This document shows, piece after piece, positions 7,868-18,890 of a stretch of 64,000 nt of DNA (positions within the stretch are counted from its first letter, which is position 1; each line of letters begins with the position of its first letter). The notes below the pieces were generated by a model, which made no database searches, had not been told where the DNA came from, and worked only from the letters and a program-made list of their open reading frames with translations. A program made the position numbers and the translations under genes. The DNA is from Neisseria perflava (GTDB lineage: Bacteria > Pseudomonadota > Gammaproteobacteria > Burkholderiales > Neisseriaceae): the NCBI RefSeq assembly GCF_019334725.1, contig NZ_CP079818.1, forward strand, positions 620,001 to 684,000. The letters are read 5' to 3'.

Positions 7868-9547
7868 TTAGTCATTGGTATGGGCAGTCACTTCTTCCAA
7901 CGAAGTCAGGCCCTGCATGACTTTCATGAGACCGGCTCGACGCAAGTCTACCATGCCTTCCTGATAGGCCATGTTCATGATATCAACTTCTGTACCGTTG
8001 TTCATAATGACTTTTTGCATTTCATCACTGACCGGCATGACTTCATAAATACCGACGCGGCCTTTAAATCCTTTACCGCGGCAGCTGTCACAACCAACCG
8101 GGCGGTAGAGTTTCCAATCTTGAGCCAAGTCCGCATCGGTAAAGCCGGCTTTTTTCAATGCCGGAACCGGAGGGCGTTCAACTTCGCGTTTGCAGTTTGG
8201 ACACAGTCTGCGCAACAGCCTTTGCGCCATAATCAGGCTGACCGAGCTGGCGATGTTGAAAGGCGCAACACCCATGTTCAAAAGGCGGGACAGCGTGGCC
8301 GGTGCATTATTGGTATGCAAGGTAGAGAAAACCATGTGGCCGGTTTGGGCGGCTTTAATGGCGATGTCGGCGGTTTCCAAGTCACGAATCTCACCGACCA
8401 TAATAATATCAGGATCTTGACGTAAGAAGGATCGGAGTGCGGCAGCAAACGTCAGGCCTTGTTTTTCATTGACGTTGACTTGGTTGACGCCCGGCAGGTT
8501 AATCTCGGCCGGATCTTCTGCCGTCGAAATGTTCACATCTTCCGTGTTCAAAATACTCAGGCAAGTATAGAGCGAAACGGTTTTGCCCGAACCTGTCGGA
8601 CCGGTAACCAATACCATGCCGTAAGGGCGGTTGATGGCCTCAAGCAGCATTTCTTTTTGGAAAGGCTCTAAGCCGAGTTGGTCGATATTGAGCGATGTAC
8701 CATCGGAATTTAGGATACGCATCACCACTTTTTCGCCAAACAATGTCGGCAAAGTGCTGACACGGAAGTCAATCGGACGGCCGTGTTTATGGAAGGCAAT
8801 TTGAATTCTGCCGTCTTGCGGAATACGTTTTTCGGAAATATCCAAACGCGCCATCACTTTGATGCGCGATGCCAACTGGCCGCGCACGGCGACAGGAGGT
8901 TGTACGACTTCACGCAATTGTCCGTCCACACGGAAACGAACGCGCGCCATTTGTTCGTAGAATTCAAAGTGGATGTCTGATGCGCCAGCGTTCAGGGCAT
9001 CTGATAAAGTTTTGTGGATGAAGCGGGGGATAGGGCCGTCTTCAGCTTCTTCATTGTCGATATAAAGCGATTGCGATTGCTGTGTTGCTTCATGTTCGTC
9101 GTTGATTTCTTTCAGAATGGTGGTCGAACGTTGACCCAGCCATTCCAGCAATGAGCTGAGCTGGTCGTCTGGAACCACGACCAAGTCGACACTTAAACCT
9201 GAAGCAAAAGCGATTTTTTGAAAGTTTTGGATTTGGGTAGGATCGGATACGGCGAAATAAACCTTGCGTCCGCGTTTGAAAATCGGAATGCAACGGTTTT
9301 GCACCATTTGCTCTTCCGTCAGAATGTCGCTGACTACATTATTGCGTGGGTAGTAGCGCAAATCCAAAAGGGGATAGCTGAATACGCGCGCGACCAACTC
9401 TCCCAAAGCTTTAGGGGAGATGATGCCGTCTGAAAACAGGTTGGGCAGGATTTCTTTGCCCGATTGTAAAAGGCTGTTGTAATGTTCCGCTTGTTGATTT
9501 GAGATGGTTTGGCTTTGAACCAAAACACGCAATAATCCGACACTCAT
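7868..9547 (-). CDS. pilF: Type IV pilus assembly ATPase PilF (PilB family)
   Basis: PilF is the cytoplasmic hexameric ATPase that powers pilin polymerisation. The 559-residue protein has an N-terminal MshEN-like region, an Asp box around residues 190-270, Walker A GPTGSGKT at 316-323 and a Walker B/Glu box around VGEIRDLETA. A C-terminal tetracysteine zinc site (CPNC, then CDSC) is typical of PilB proteins. It heads the pilF-pilG-pilD group and is preceded by a 390-bp AT-rich gap that should hold its promoter. Confidence 0.97.
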   Translation of the reverse strand: MSVGLLRVLVQSQTISNQQAEHYNSLLQSGKEILPNLFSDGIISPKALGELVARVFSYPLLDLRYYPRNNVVSDILTEEQMVQNRCIPIFKRGRKVYFAVSDPTQIQNFQKIAFASGLSVDLVVVPDDQLSSLLEWLGQRSTTILKEINDEHEATQQSQSLYIDNEEAEDGPIPRFIHKTLSDALNAGASDIHFEFYEQMARVRFRVDGQLREVVQPPVAVRGQLASRIKVMARLDISEKRIPQDGRIQIAFHKHGRPIDFRVSTLPTLFGEKVVMRILNSDGTSLNIDQLGLEPFQKEMLLEAINRPYGMVLVTGPTGSGKTVSLYTCLSILNTEDVNISTAEDPAEINLPGVNQVNVNEKQGLTFAAALRSFLRQDPDIIMVGEIRDLETADIAIKAAQTGHMVFSTLHTNNAPATLSRLLNMGVAPFNIASSVSLIMAQRLLRRLCPNCKREVERPPVPALKKAGFTDADLAQDWKLYRPVGCDSCRGKGFKGRVGIYEVMPVSDEMQKVIMNNGTEVDIMNMAYQEGMVDLRRAGLMKVMQGLTSLEEVTAHTND

Positions 9548-9939
9548 TTTATTTTCCGTTTCTTGTGCAGTTTTCCCTTTAATTTAGAGGAAAGCCGTAT
9601 TATTTTATCATTATTATGATTAAAGCATATATTTAATTATGCAAATCTGCTTAAGTTGCAAAGACATGCTTCTGCTTTAATTGTATTTTTATTTTGGACG
9701 GCCATTATAAAGCAAGGAGAATAGGCGTTAAACTCGATATTTTGGGATTATGATGAAAAAACAACAATTTTGTCGTATGAATCCAATCAATAACGAAATT
9801 ATATTTCATGTTGCTATTGCTTGTTTGGAGATGGCAGAAAAGGTTGTTTTGATGGACAGACGGTTAGAATTTGAAATATGAAAAGGCCGTCTGAAAAGCG
9901 GAAACACATAATTTCAGACGGCCTCTGTTTTTGATTTTC
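9548..9939. other. Intergenic region upstream of pilF
   Basis: No coding frame is convincing here. The first 120 bases (pilF side) are AT-rich. They contain a small dyad, ATCAT and ATGAT around 9607-9620, that faintly resembles a Fur or IHF-type site. A DUS pair lies at the other end. No sigma-54 type GG-N10-GC promoter was evident by eye upstream of pilF. Confidence 0.4.
9883..9926. terminator. Inverted DUS pair, likely terminator of the 9940-11001 gene
   Basis: AGGCCGTCTGAA at 9884-9895 and its complement at 9913-9924 flank a 17-base loop, directly after the stop of the minus-strand nucleotidyltransferase gene. Confidence 0.6.
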
Positions 9940-11001
9940 TTATCCGTAAATCTTGGTTCGGATTTCGACGAGGGCATTGATTGCCAAAGTGCTGTTTACA
10001 GCTTCTGACAGATCGGACTGGGCGAACAAATTTTCTACTTCGTTAATCAATGTTTCTGCACGCGCCAACAGTTCATCGTAAGGAAAAGAACCGCGCTTGA
10101 TGGCCAGCAATTCGTCACGATTGGGACGGCGTGGACGGATTTCGCCATGAAGGGCAATATCGCGTGCGGTTTCAAGCAGGCGGAAGGTGTGCATCATATT
10201 TTTTGCATCGTAACCTTGGCCGTGCGCCTGCGTGCCTTGATAGCGTGTTTCGTTGCGTTCTGTCAGCCATTGTTGATAAGAGGCATATTCGCGGCAGTAG
10301 CTGCTGTATCCGTCTTGGTTGAAGGATAGATGGGCAAGCGGTGTTTCACCTTCTGGAATGGTGCTGAGTGAAAGCGTTGTGGCTTCGGATTTGGGTGCAA
10401 TACCGTGGTAGCCAAGTGTGCCGTCGGCATCGTAAAACAGGGCATAAAGTTCTCGGGCGTGGGCTATTTTGATTAAGCCTACACGCCTTTGTTCCATTCC
10501 GCGTTGTGCAAGCCAGTACTGTAACGGTACGGTTTGCCTGCCTTCTATGATGTGGCAGAAATCAAGGATGCTTTTCTTTTCAGACGGCATCGGATTGCTG
10601 ATTTTTTTATTCAATCCCCGTGCTTTTTTGATTTGTCCGTAGGCATAGCCTGCAAAACTTTGCTGGCAGGTTTTGGAGATAAACCATTCGGTTTTGAACG
10701 CATCCATCAATGGCGAACGGTATCGCACACAGTCGGAAGGGGAAGCCAGCAGCTCCAGCGTGTTCGGATTGCTTTGCAGCAGCAATTCGATAAATCGTCC
10801 CAGTTCGTAATACACAATGTCGTTGGTTTCATTGCTGATTTGCGGGATGTATTCCATGCCGTAAAACATGGATTTGGGCAGGTAAAACACGCCTTTGATG
10901 TCGGTATCGGACTCGGGCGTTGCCAAACCGTAGGCACGGCTGCCGGACACGGCTTCAAGCAGAATCAGGTTTTGCGTGTGCAAGTCTTCGAGGGTCAGCA
11001 T
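9940..11001 (-). CDS. RlaP/YcgL-type nucleotidyltransferase (copy 2 of tandem pair)
   Basis: This 353-residue protein belongs to the DNA polymerase beta-like nucleotidyltransferases of the COG3541 / RlaP group, some of which sit with RNA ligases in RNA-repair operons. The active-site signature GSRAYGLATPESDTDIKG is at about residues 20-37: a Gly-Ser pair followed by two metal-binding aspartates. The C-terminal half is helical and rich in Tyr, Arg and Glu, with no membrane segment. It starts 14 bp after a paralogue on the same strand, so the two form an operon. No ligase or kinase partner lies in the window. The substrate is unknown; transfer of NMP to RNA is only an inference from the family. 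Confidence 0.8.
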   Translation of the reverse strand: MLTLEDLHTQNLILLEAVSGSRAYGLATPESDTDIKGVFYLPKSMFYGMEYIPQISNETNDIVYYELGRFIELLLQSNPNTLELLASPSDCVRYRSPLMDAFKTEWFISKTCQQSFAGYAYGQIKKARGLNKKISNPMPSEKKSILDFCHIIEGRQTVPLQYWLAQRGMEQRRVGLIKIAHARELYALFYDADGTLGYHGIAPKSEATTLSLSTIPEGETPLAHLSFNQDGYSSYCREYASYQQWLTERNETRYQGTQAHGQGYDAKNMMHTFRLLETARDIALHGEIRPRRPNRDELLAIKRGSFPYDELLARAETLINEVENLFAQSDLSEAVNSTLAINALVEIRTKIYG

Positions 11002-11015
11002 ATTCAGACAGCCTT

Positions 11016-11774
11016 TTACGGATAAATGGTTGCCAAGGTGGAACGGAATAATTCGTTCAAAGGCCCGCTATCGGCAGGTTCGGCAGTAGGGGCAGACAAG
11101 GCGTAAACTTCGTTATATAGGTCAACAGTCAGCTTTTGCAGCTCTGGCGATAATGTGTGCAGATAACTTTCGTCCTGTCCTGCTTTTAATGCAACCAGAT
11201 CAGTAATTTGGGTAGCACAATCTGTCTGCCACTCATTCATCAACTCAACCAAAGTCATTGGCGGAATACCGCCTTGTTTCACCGCCCAGCGTGCCGCCAA
11301 TAAAGGGCGTAAGACGTAAAACCATTTCTTCAATTTAATCGGCTGCGCCAAATCCATAGCTTTTAAAGCATTGCCGGCGATACCGCGATAATGGTGCAAC
11401 AACGCAGCGGCTTGGACGTATTGGGGCGCAAGTTCGTTCAGACGGCCTATGAATGCCTCATCTTGTGTATAAACAATCGGCGAACGCAACCATTCCAGCA
11501 ATACGGCATTGCTTTTTCTCAACAGGTGCAAAGCCTTGCGGATGTCCCAGCCGCCTACGTCAAACCATTGGTTTTCGATAAATTCAAACGTATCTTTTGC
11601 TTCGTCGATTTGCAGATAATGTTCCTGCGGACGGATATAAATGGTGCGGACATCATAATCGCTGTCGGGCGAAGCAAAGCCCCATGCGCGGCTTCCGCTC
11701 TCCGCCGCCAACAGAAAATGCAGTGGTTCGGCAAGTGAAATTTGAGTCAGTTTTTCTTGAATAGTTTGTTTCAT
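11016..11774 (-). CDS. RlaP/YcgL-type nucleotidyltransferase (copy 1 of tandem pair)
   Basis: This 252-residue protein is a shorter relative of the next gene. Its signature GSRAWGFASPDSDYDVR (about residues 28-44) gives the GS motif and the DxD pair of the polymerase-beta fold. The later segment KLKKWFYVLRPLLAARW resembles the helical region of the group. I used the ATG at 11774 because the frame upstream of it runs into a DUS and has no family similarity. It lies between carB and its paralogue on the same strand, but an inverted DUS pair separates it from carB. Function beyond nucleotidyl transfer is not known. Confidence 0.78.
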   Translation of the reverse strand: MKQTIQEKLTQISLAEPLHFLLAAESGSRAWGFASPDSDYDVRTIYIRPQEHYLQIDEAKDTFEFIENQWFDVGGWDIRKALHLLRKSNAVLLEWLRSPIVYTQDEAFIGRLNELAPQYVQAAALLHHYRGIAGNALKAMDLAQPIKLKKWFYVLRPLLAARWAVKQGGIPPMTLVELMNEWQTDCATQITDLVALKAGQDESYLHTLSPELQKLTVDLYNEVYALSAPTAEPADSGPLNELFRSTLATIYP

Positions 11775-11797
11775 TACGTTTTCCTTATTTTTACAGA

Positions 11798-11840
11798 AAG
11801 GCCGTCTGAAACTGAGCAATCAGGTTTCAGACGGCCTTTT
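11798..11840. terminator. Inverted DUS pair downstream of carB
   Basis: AGGCCGTCTGAA at 11799-11810 and its complement at 11826-11837 form a stem with a 15-base loop followed by T residues on either strand. It lies between the carB stop and the next minus-strand gene. Confidence 0.65.
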
Positions 11841-11866
11841 TAGCTATTTAAATCCGATAGGATTGA

Positions 11867-15082
<3,216 letters not shown>

Positions 15083-15124
15083 GGTGGGTCTTTCTATGAA
15101 ATCAAATGTTTAGCTAAAAACTTA

Positions 15125-15733
15125 TTACTGATTTTGATTGGCTTTTAATTGCTCTACAACAGTATTGGCAATCTCTTTTCCTGATGGGGCTGTAATTGTG
15201 TAATAAAAGCTAATACTGCCTATGAAGAAACTGATAATGGCTATGATATAGGCTATATAACTTTGTGTTTTCATTTTTTTGTGATCATGTTTGATCTGAT
15301 TTAATTCTTTTAATTCAGAAATAATTGGAGTTAATAAATGTTTTTGACTTTCAGATCCATGTATTTCCAAAAGTTCATTTATTCCTATTAGTGTCGGTTT
15401 TAGTTCGTCTGAGCAGCCATCAAAAGGTTCTTCTTGTTGGATTTCCTTTTGTAATTGTCTAACTAAATTTAAATTTAATTCATCAGTGTAATATAGTTGC
15501 TTAATAATTTTTCTGGCAGCAAAATTATTAAGGTTTACTGCTTCTGTCATTTGTTTTATATCATTAAGATCTAGGTTGTTGTGATTATTTTTTAATATAT
15601 CAATTATTCTAGATTTAAATTTCTTTTTCTTTATATTCTCTAAATATAGCTGAATTGGAATAAAAACAATTATAAAGAGCAAAAGAAATATATATGTTAG
15701 AGCTATAGCCCATGTGGCAATTATATTTATCAT
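15125..15733 (-). CDS. Hypothetical membrane protein, AT-rich
   Basis: I do not recognise this 202-residue protein. It has one strong hydrophobic helix at residues 8-30, a basic KKKKFKSR stretch after it, and a charged, Asn/Leu-rich middle of about 120 residues. A second hydrophobic helix at about 158-180 is followed by a short tail. Both ends are therefore membrane-anchored with a cytoplasmic or periplasmic middle. Its base and codon use (many AAT, ATT, TTA) are much more AT-rich than carB or carA on either side, and it has no DUS, which suggests acquisition from elsewhere. It lies 42 bp upstream of carB on the same strand. Confidence 0.7.
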   Translation of the reverse strand: MINIIATWAIALTYIFLLLFIIVFIPIQLYLENIKKKKFKSRIIDILKNNHNNLDLNDIKQMTEAVNLNNFAARKIIKQLYYTDELNLNLVRQLQKEIQQEEPFDGCSDELKPTLIGINELLEIHGSESQKHLLTPIISELKELNQIKHDHKKMKTQSYIAYIIAIISFFIGSISFYYTITAPSGKEIANTVVEQLKANQNQ

Positions 15734-15885
15734 TTATCAATATCTTCCATTTGATTTATATATTGCTTCATGATAAGCGAGTGTAGCAAGCGTAGGCTGG
15801 GTTGAAAAACCAACAGAAACCGCTTAATCATCTAAAAACGTTGGGTTTGGCAACCCAACCTACTTTAGTAAGCCGTAGCTCGTAT

Positions 15886-15974
15886 GTAGGGTGTGTGCGG
15901 TACGCACGCACGCGTTCTCCATTTTCCCTGCAACCCCAACCCACCGCGTGCGTGCCTTGCGGTACACACCCTAC
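15886..15974. repeat. Long imperfect inverted repeat (GTAGGGTGTGTGC type)
   Basis: The left arm begins GTAGGGTGTGTGCGGTACGC at 15886. The right arm ends in the near-complement of this (ACACACCCTAC) at 15974, with complementary CGCGTGCGTGCC inside. Arms are about 30 bases around an AC-rich loop. Nearby (15795-15865) are fragments of a 'gggttg...caaccca' repeat. These look like dispersed neisserial intergenic repeats. Confidence 0.6.
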
Positions 15975-15986
15975 CGATGGATTCAA

Positions 15987-16094
15987 AGGTCGTCTGAAAA
16001 AACGCTCGCGGCGTTTGTTCCATCTGTCTTGCGATAAAGGCTGCCTGAAAAATTCCTGCCGTTGATATTTCCGGCATTCTTTTTCAGACGACCT
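15987..16094. repeat. Cluster of non-standard DUS dialects
   Basis: AGGTCGTCTGAA (the mucosa-type dialect) is at 15987-15998 and in reverse at 16083-16094. AGGCTGCCTGAA (the Simonsiella-type dialect) is at 16038-16049. A further mucosa-type copy is at 17132-17143. The rest of the window mainly uses AGGCCGTCTGAA. Confidence 0.8.
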
Positions 16095-16104
16095 GCAACG
16101 CCTG

Positions 16105-16333
16105 AATCTGCTGCAACCTGCTCCCTCCCCCGTGGGGGAGGGCTGGGGAGAGGGCATCTCCCAAAATTGCGGCAATCTTTTCCAACGCCCTCACAACCCC
16201 AAATACAAGCCTTGCGGCTTGTTGCCCTCTCTCTAACTCTCTCCCACGGGAGAGAGGACTAGGCGACTGTTCGGGTTAGGGGTTCTGCAAGGAAACAGGT
16301 TGTGCAGGCTGCTTTTTGCTTTTCAGACGGCCT
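16105..16333. repeat. About 230-bp direct repeat, copy 1
   Basis: The unit begins AATCTGCTGCAACC and ends in a DUS. It contains two purine/pyrimidine palindromes, CCCTCCCCCGTGGGGGAGGG and CTCTCTCCCACGGGAGAGAG, with ACAAGCCTTGCGGCTTGTTG between them. A second copy follows after about 50 bp. It is non-coding by appearance and adjoins the DUF559 gene. Confidence 0.8.
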
Positions 16334-16384
16334 GCAATCAACGGCTGGAAACCCAATCTGCTTTTTAAACTGCCTGAAACCGCA

Positions 16385-16616
16385 AAATCTGCTGCAACCT
16401 TCTCCCTCCCCTCGTAGGGGAGGGCTGGGGAGAGGGTATTCTCCCAATTGCAGCAATCTTTCCCAACACCCTAACCGCCCAAAATACAAGCCTTGCGGCT
16501 TGTTGCCCTCTCTCTAGCTCTCTCCCACGGGGAGAGAGGACGGGGTGGCGGTTGGAATTAAGGGTTTTGCAAGGAAAACAGGTTGTGCAGGCTGCTTTTT
16601 GCTTTTCAGACGGCCT
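16385..16616. repeat. About 230-bp direct repeat, copy 2
   Basis: This copy matches 16105-16333 closely, starting at the same AATCTGCTGCAACC and ending in the same DUS. It has scattered substitutions and small indels in the palindromes. The offset between copies is 280 bp. Confidence 0.8.
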
Positions 16617-16695
16617 TCAAAACGCTCAATTCAGGCAGCCTGTACCCCACCTGTATCCTATAATTTTCAAAAATCCAATCAAAATCAGCCATCTG

Positions 16696-17085
16696 CTACC
16701 GTGCAGGCTGCTTTTCCAATTCTTGCAACATGCGCAGGATTTCCGCCAGTACATCGCTTGTTTGCTGCAAAATTTCGTGGTTCCAAAAACGCAGCACGGT
16801 AAAGCCCAGGCTGTTGAGATATGCCGTCCGCGCGTGGTCGTATGCGGCTTGTTCTGTGTGCTGTCCTCCGTCTGCTTCGACAATCAGCTTGGGCGTTGCG
16901 CACATAAAATCAACAATATAGTTTCCAATCGGCTGCTGGCGGCGGAATTTATAGCCGTTCAGACGGCCTGCCCTCAGGTGCTGCCACAATTTTGCTTCCG
17001 CCTCGCTCATTTCTTGACGCATGGCTTTTGCGCGTTGGCGCAGGGCGGGGTTGTCGGCGGTCAATAGTTTTTCGGGTGGGTTCAT
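16696..17085 (-). CDS. DUF559 domain protein (Vsr-like endonuclease fold)
   Basis: This 129-residue protein matches the DUF559 family, small proteins with a very-short-patch-repair/PD-(D/E)XK-like fold. The pattern is RxxMSEAEAKLWQHLR near residue 25, then YKFRRQQPIGNYIVDFMC, then LIVEADGGQH and FTVLRFWNHEIL. The aspartate in YIVDF, the glutamate in VEADG and the arginine in LRFWN are the conserved polar positions. I used the ATG at 17085; the longer frame upstream passes through a variant DUS. The gene lies in the carA-carB interval between 230-bp repeats and the SemiSWEET gene. Role unknown; nuclease activity is inferred from the fold only. Confidence 0.8.
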   Translation of the reverse strand: MNPPEKLLTADNPALRQRAKAMRQEMSEAEAKLWQHLRAGRLNGYKFRRQQPIGNYIVDFMCATPKLIVEADGGQHTEQAAYDHARTAYLNSLGFTVLRFWNHEILQQTSDVLAEILRMLQELEKQPAR

Positions 17086-17182
17086 TTTTTTATTATTAGG
17101 TGTGGGAAACACCTTGATAACAATCTTTTTTTTCAGACGACCTTTTGCGTTTTTATTTTGCACAGGCCGTCTGAAAACTTCC

Positions 17183-17440
17183 TTAAAAACTAGTGATAAA
17201 TGTAATTAAACCCAAAATGATACCGGGGGCGTTTGCCAGTATGATGGGGTAGTCGCGTTTTTCTTTCAAAAAGCCGTAGGCAAACCATAATGTGCAGTTG
17301 ATGGCGGCGACGAGGGGTTGCAACGGCGAGCCGGGGTTGCCGGCAAGGTTGTTTTGGATTTGCGGGATATAAGCAACGTACATACCGACGGCGGCCAGGG
17401 TGGCTGCGACGGAGAGGACGCGCATTTGTTTTTCAGTCAT
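17183..17440 (-). CDS. SemiSWEET-like sugar transporter
   Basis: SemiSWEETs are three-helix half-transporters that dimerise to move sugars down their gradient. The 85-residue protein has three hydrophobic helices (about 8-28, 42-58 and 66-83). The PQ motif YIPQI is in the first, and the conserved aromatic/Asn segment INCTLWFAYG lies in the second. The start ATG at 17440 follows an AGGAAACC ribosome site. It sits between carA and the DUF559 gene on the same strand. The substrate cannot be told from sequence. Confidence 0.85.
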   Translation of the reverse strand: MTEKQMRVLSVAATLAAVGMYVAYIPQIQNNLAGNPGSPLQPLVAAINCTLWFAYGFLKEKRDYPIILANAPGIILGLITFITSF

Positions 17441-17540
17441 GGGGTTTCCTTTCTGACTTGAGTTACAGGATTTTGAATCGCTTGATTTTCAGACGGCCTG
17501 CCTGCCCTGCCGGATTTGACGGCCGTCTGAAAAATTCGCT

Positions 17541-18671
17541 TTATTGCTTCGCCGCTTTGATATTGTCAATGAATTTGTCAAACAGATAACCGACATCTTG
17601 CGGACCCGGGCTGGCTTCCGGGTGGCCTTGGAAGCAGAATACAGGTTTGTCTGTCAGTTCGATGCCTTGCAAAGTGTTGTCGAACAAGGATTTGTGGGTA
17701 ATGCGTGCGTTGGCAGGCAGGGTGTCTGCATCGACGGCGAAACCGTGGTTTTGGCTGGTAATAACGACTTTGCCGCTGTCCAAATCTTGTACTGGGTGGT
17801 TGGCACCGTGATGGCTGAAGCGCATTTTCAGGGTTTTTGCGCCGATGGCGAGGCTGATCAGCTGGTGTCCTAAGCAAATGCCGAAAATCGGTTTGCCGCT
17901 TTCCATCAGTTTTTGTACGGCTTTGATGGCGTAGTCGCAAGGCTCGGGGTCGCCGGGGCCGTTGGACAGAAATACGCCGTCAGGATTGAGTGCCAAGACG
18001 TCTTCCGCGCTGGTTTGCGCCGGAACGACGGTCAGGCGGCAGCCGCGTGAGGCGAGCATGCGCAGGATGTTGGTTTTAACGCCGAAATCGTAGGCGACAA
18101 CGTGGTAAGACTGTTCGGAAGGGGTAACGAAACCTTTGCCCAATTCCCATTCGCCTTCGGTCCATTCGTAAGTTTCTGTGCAGGAAACTTCTTTTGCCAA
18201 GTCTTTGCCGACCATGCTGCCGAATGCAGCAATCAGTTCTTGTGCTTTTTCAACCGTGGCATCTGCACCGGTCAAGATTGCACCGCCTTGCGAGCCTTTT
18301 TCACGCAACAGGGTAGTCAGGCGGCGGGTATCGATATCGGCGATGGCGACGGTTTTGTTGCGTACCAAATAGTCGTGCAGGCTTTCGGATGCGCGGAAGT
18401 TGCTGTGCAAGAGCGGCAGGTCGCGGATAATCAAACCGGCGGCGTAAACGCTGCGGCTTTCTTCATCTTCGGCGTTGGTGCCGGTGTTGCCGATGTGTGG
18501 ATAGGTAAGGGTAACGATTTGTTTGCAGTAGGAAGGGTCGGTCAGGATTTCTTGATAGCCGGTCATGGAAGTGTTGAACACGACTTCGCCGGAAGTCGAA
18601 CCTTCGTAACCGATTGATGTGCCGTGAAATACGCTGCCGTCAGCGAGAACGAGAAGAGCCGGAGTGGTCAT
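17541..18671 (-). CDS. carA: Carbamoyl-phosphate synthase small subunit
   Basis: CarA is the glutamine amidotransferase subunit that feeds ammonia to CarB. The 376-residue protein has the N-terminal CPSase small-chain domain starting ALLVLADGSVFHG. The class I glutaminase domain has the nucleophile cysteine in FGICLGHQL and the catalytic His-x-Glu in GHPEASPGP. The length is normal. carB is not adjacent: about 2.4 kb of accessory DNA lies between. Upstream are a predicted promoter and a leader terminator, suggesting regulation by attenuation. Confidence 0.98.
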   Translation of the reverse strand: MTTPALLVLADGSVFHGTSIGYEGSTSGEVVFNTSMTGYQEILTDPSYCKQIVTLTYPHIGNTGTNAEDEESRSVYAAGLIIRDLPLLHSNFRASESLHDYLVRNKTVAIADIDTRRLTTLLREKGSQGGAILTGADATVEKAQELIAAFGSMVGKDLAKEVSCTETYEWTEGEWELGKGFVTPSEQSYHVVAYDFGVKTNILRMLASRGCRLTVVPAQTSAEDVLALNPDGVFLSNGPGDPEPCDYAIKAVQKLMESGKPIFGICLGHQLISLAIGAKTLKMRFSHHGANHPVQDLDSGKVVITSQNHGFAVDADTLPANARITHKSLFDNTLQGIELTDKPVFCFQGHPEASPGPQDVGYLFDKFIDNIKAAKQ

Positions 18672-18778
18672 GATGGAATCCTGTTTGCCTGATGATGGTC
18701 GGTTCGAAAAAAAATGGGTCAGGCCGTCTGAAAAATAAAAATTGTTTACAAAAAAGACAGCCTTCGGAAATCTCGGCT

Positions 18779-18823
18779 AAAAAAAAACACGCTCCGCAGC
18801 TTTGATTTTGCTGTGTAACGTGC
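18779..18823 (-). terminator. Intrinsic terminator in the carA leader (possible attenuator)
   Basis: On the minus strand GCACGTTACACAGC pairs with GCTGCGGAGCGTGT: ten Watson-Crick pairs, two G-U and two mismatches. The loop is 9 bases and is followed by nine T residues. It lies about 110 bases before the carA start and after the predicted promoter, so it could stop leader transcription or define a short RNA. Confidence 0.65.
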
Positions 18824-18861
18824 TTTTTCAGACATAGCGGTCTATGCCGTAGAAGCAGTGT

Positions 18862-18890
18862 ATTTTAAGTCAAAGTAATAGGAATTTCAA
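18862..18890 (-). promoter_or_regulatory. Predicted promoter of carA
   Basis: On the minus strand TTGAAA (18890-18885) and TAAAAT (18867-18862) are 17 bp apart. Transcription from about 18855 would give a leader of roughly 185 bases containing the terminator hairpin. Confidence 0.65.

Noticed and set aside
9607..9620. Fur-box-like dyad upstream of pilF
   Set aside because: Arms are only five bases and match Fur poorly; AT-rich DNA gives such dyads often.
15795..16700. Possible CRISPR-like repetition in the carAB interval
   Set aside because: The repeats are two long units and a hairpin, without short repeats and regular spacers.
18746..18835. 29-codon leader peptide with five Arg codons upstream of carA
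   Set aside because: The frame overlaps the terminator hairpin and has five Arg codons, but no ribosome site precedes its ATG and the Arg codons are not clustered before the hairpin. It is too weak to call a leader peptide.
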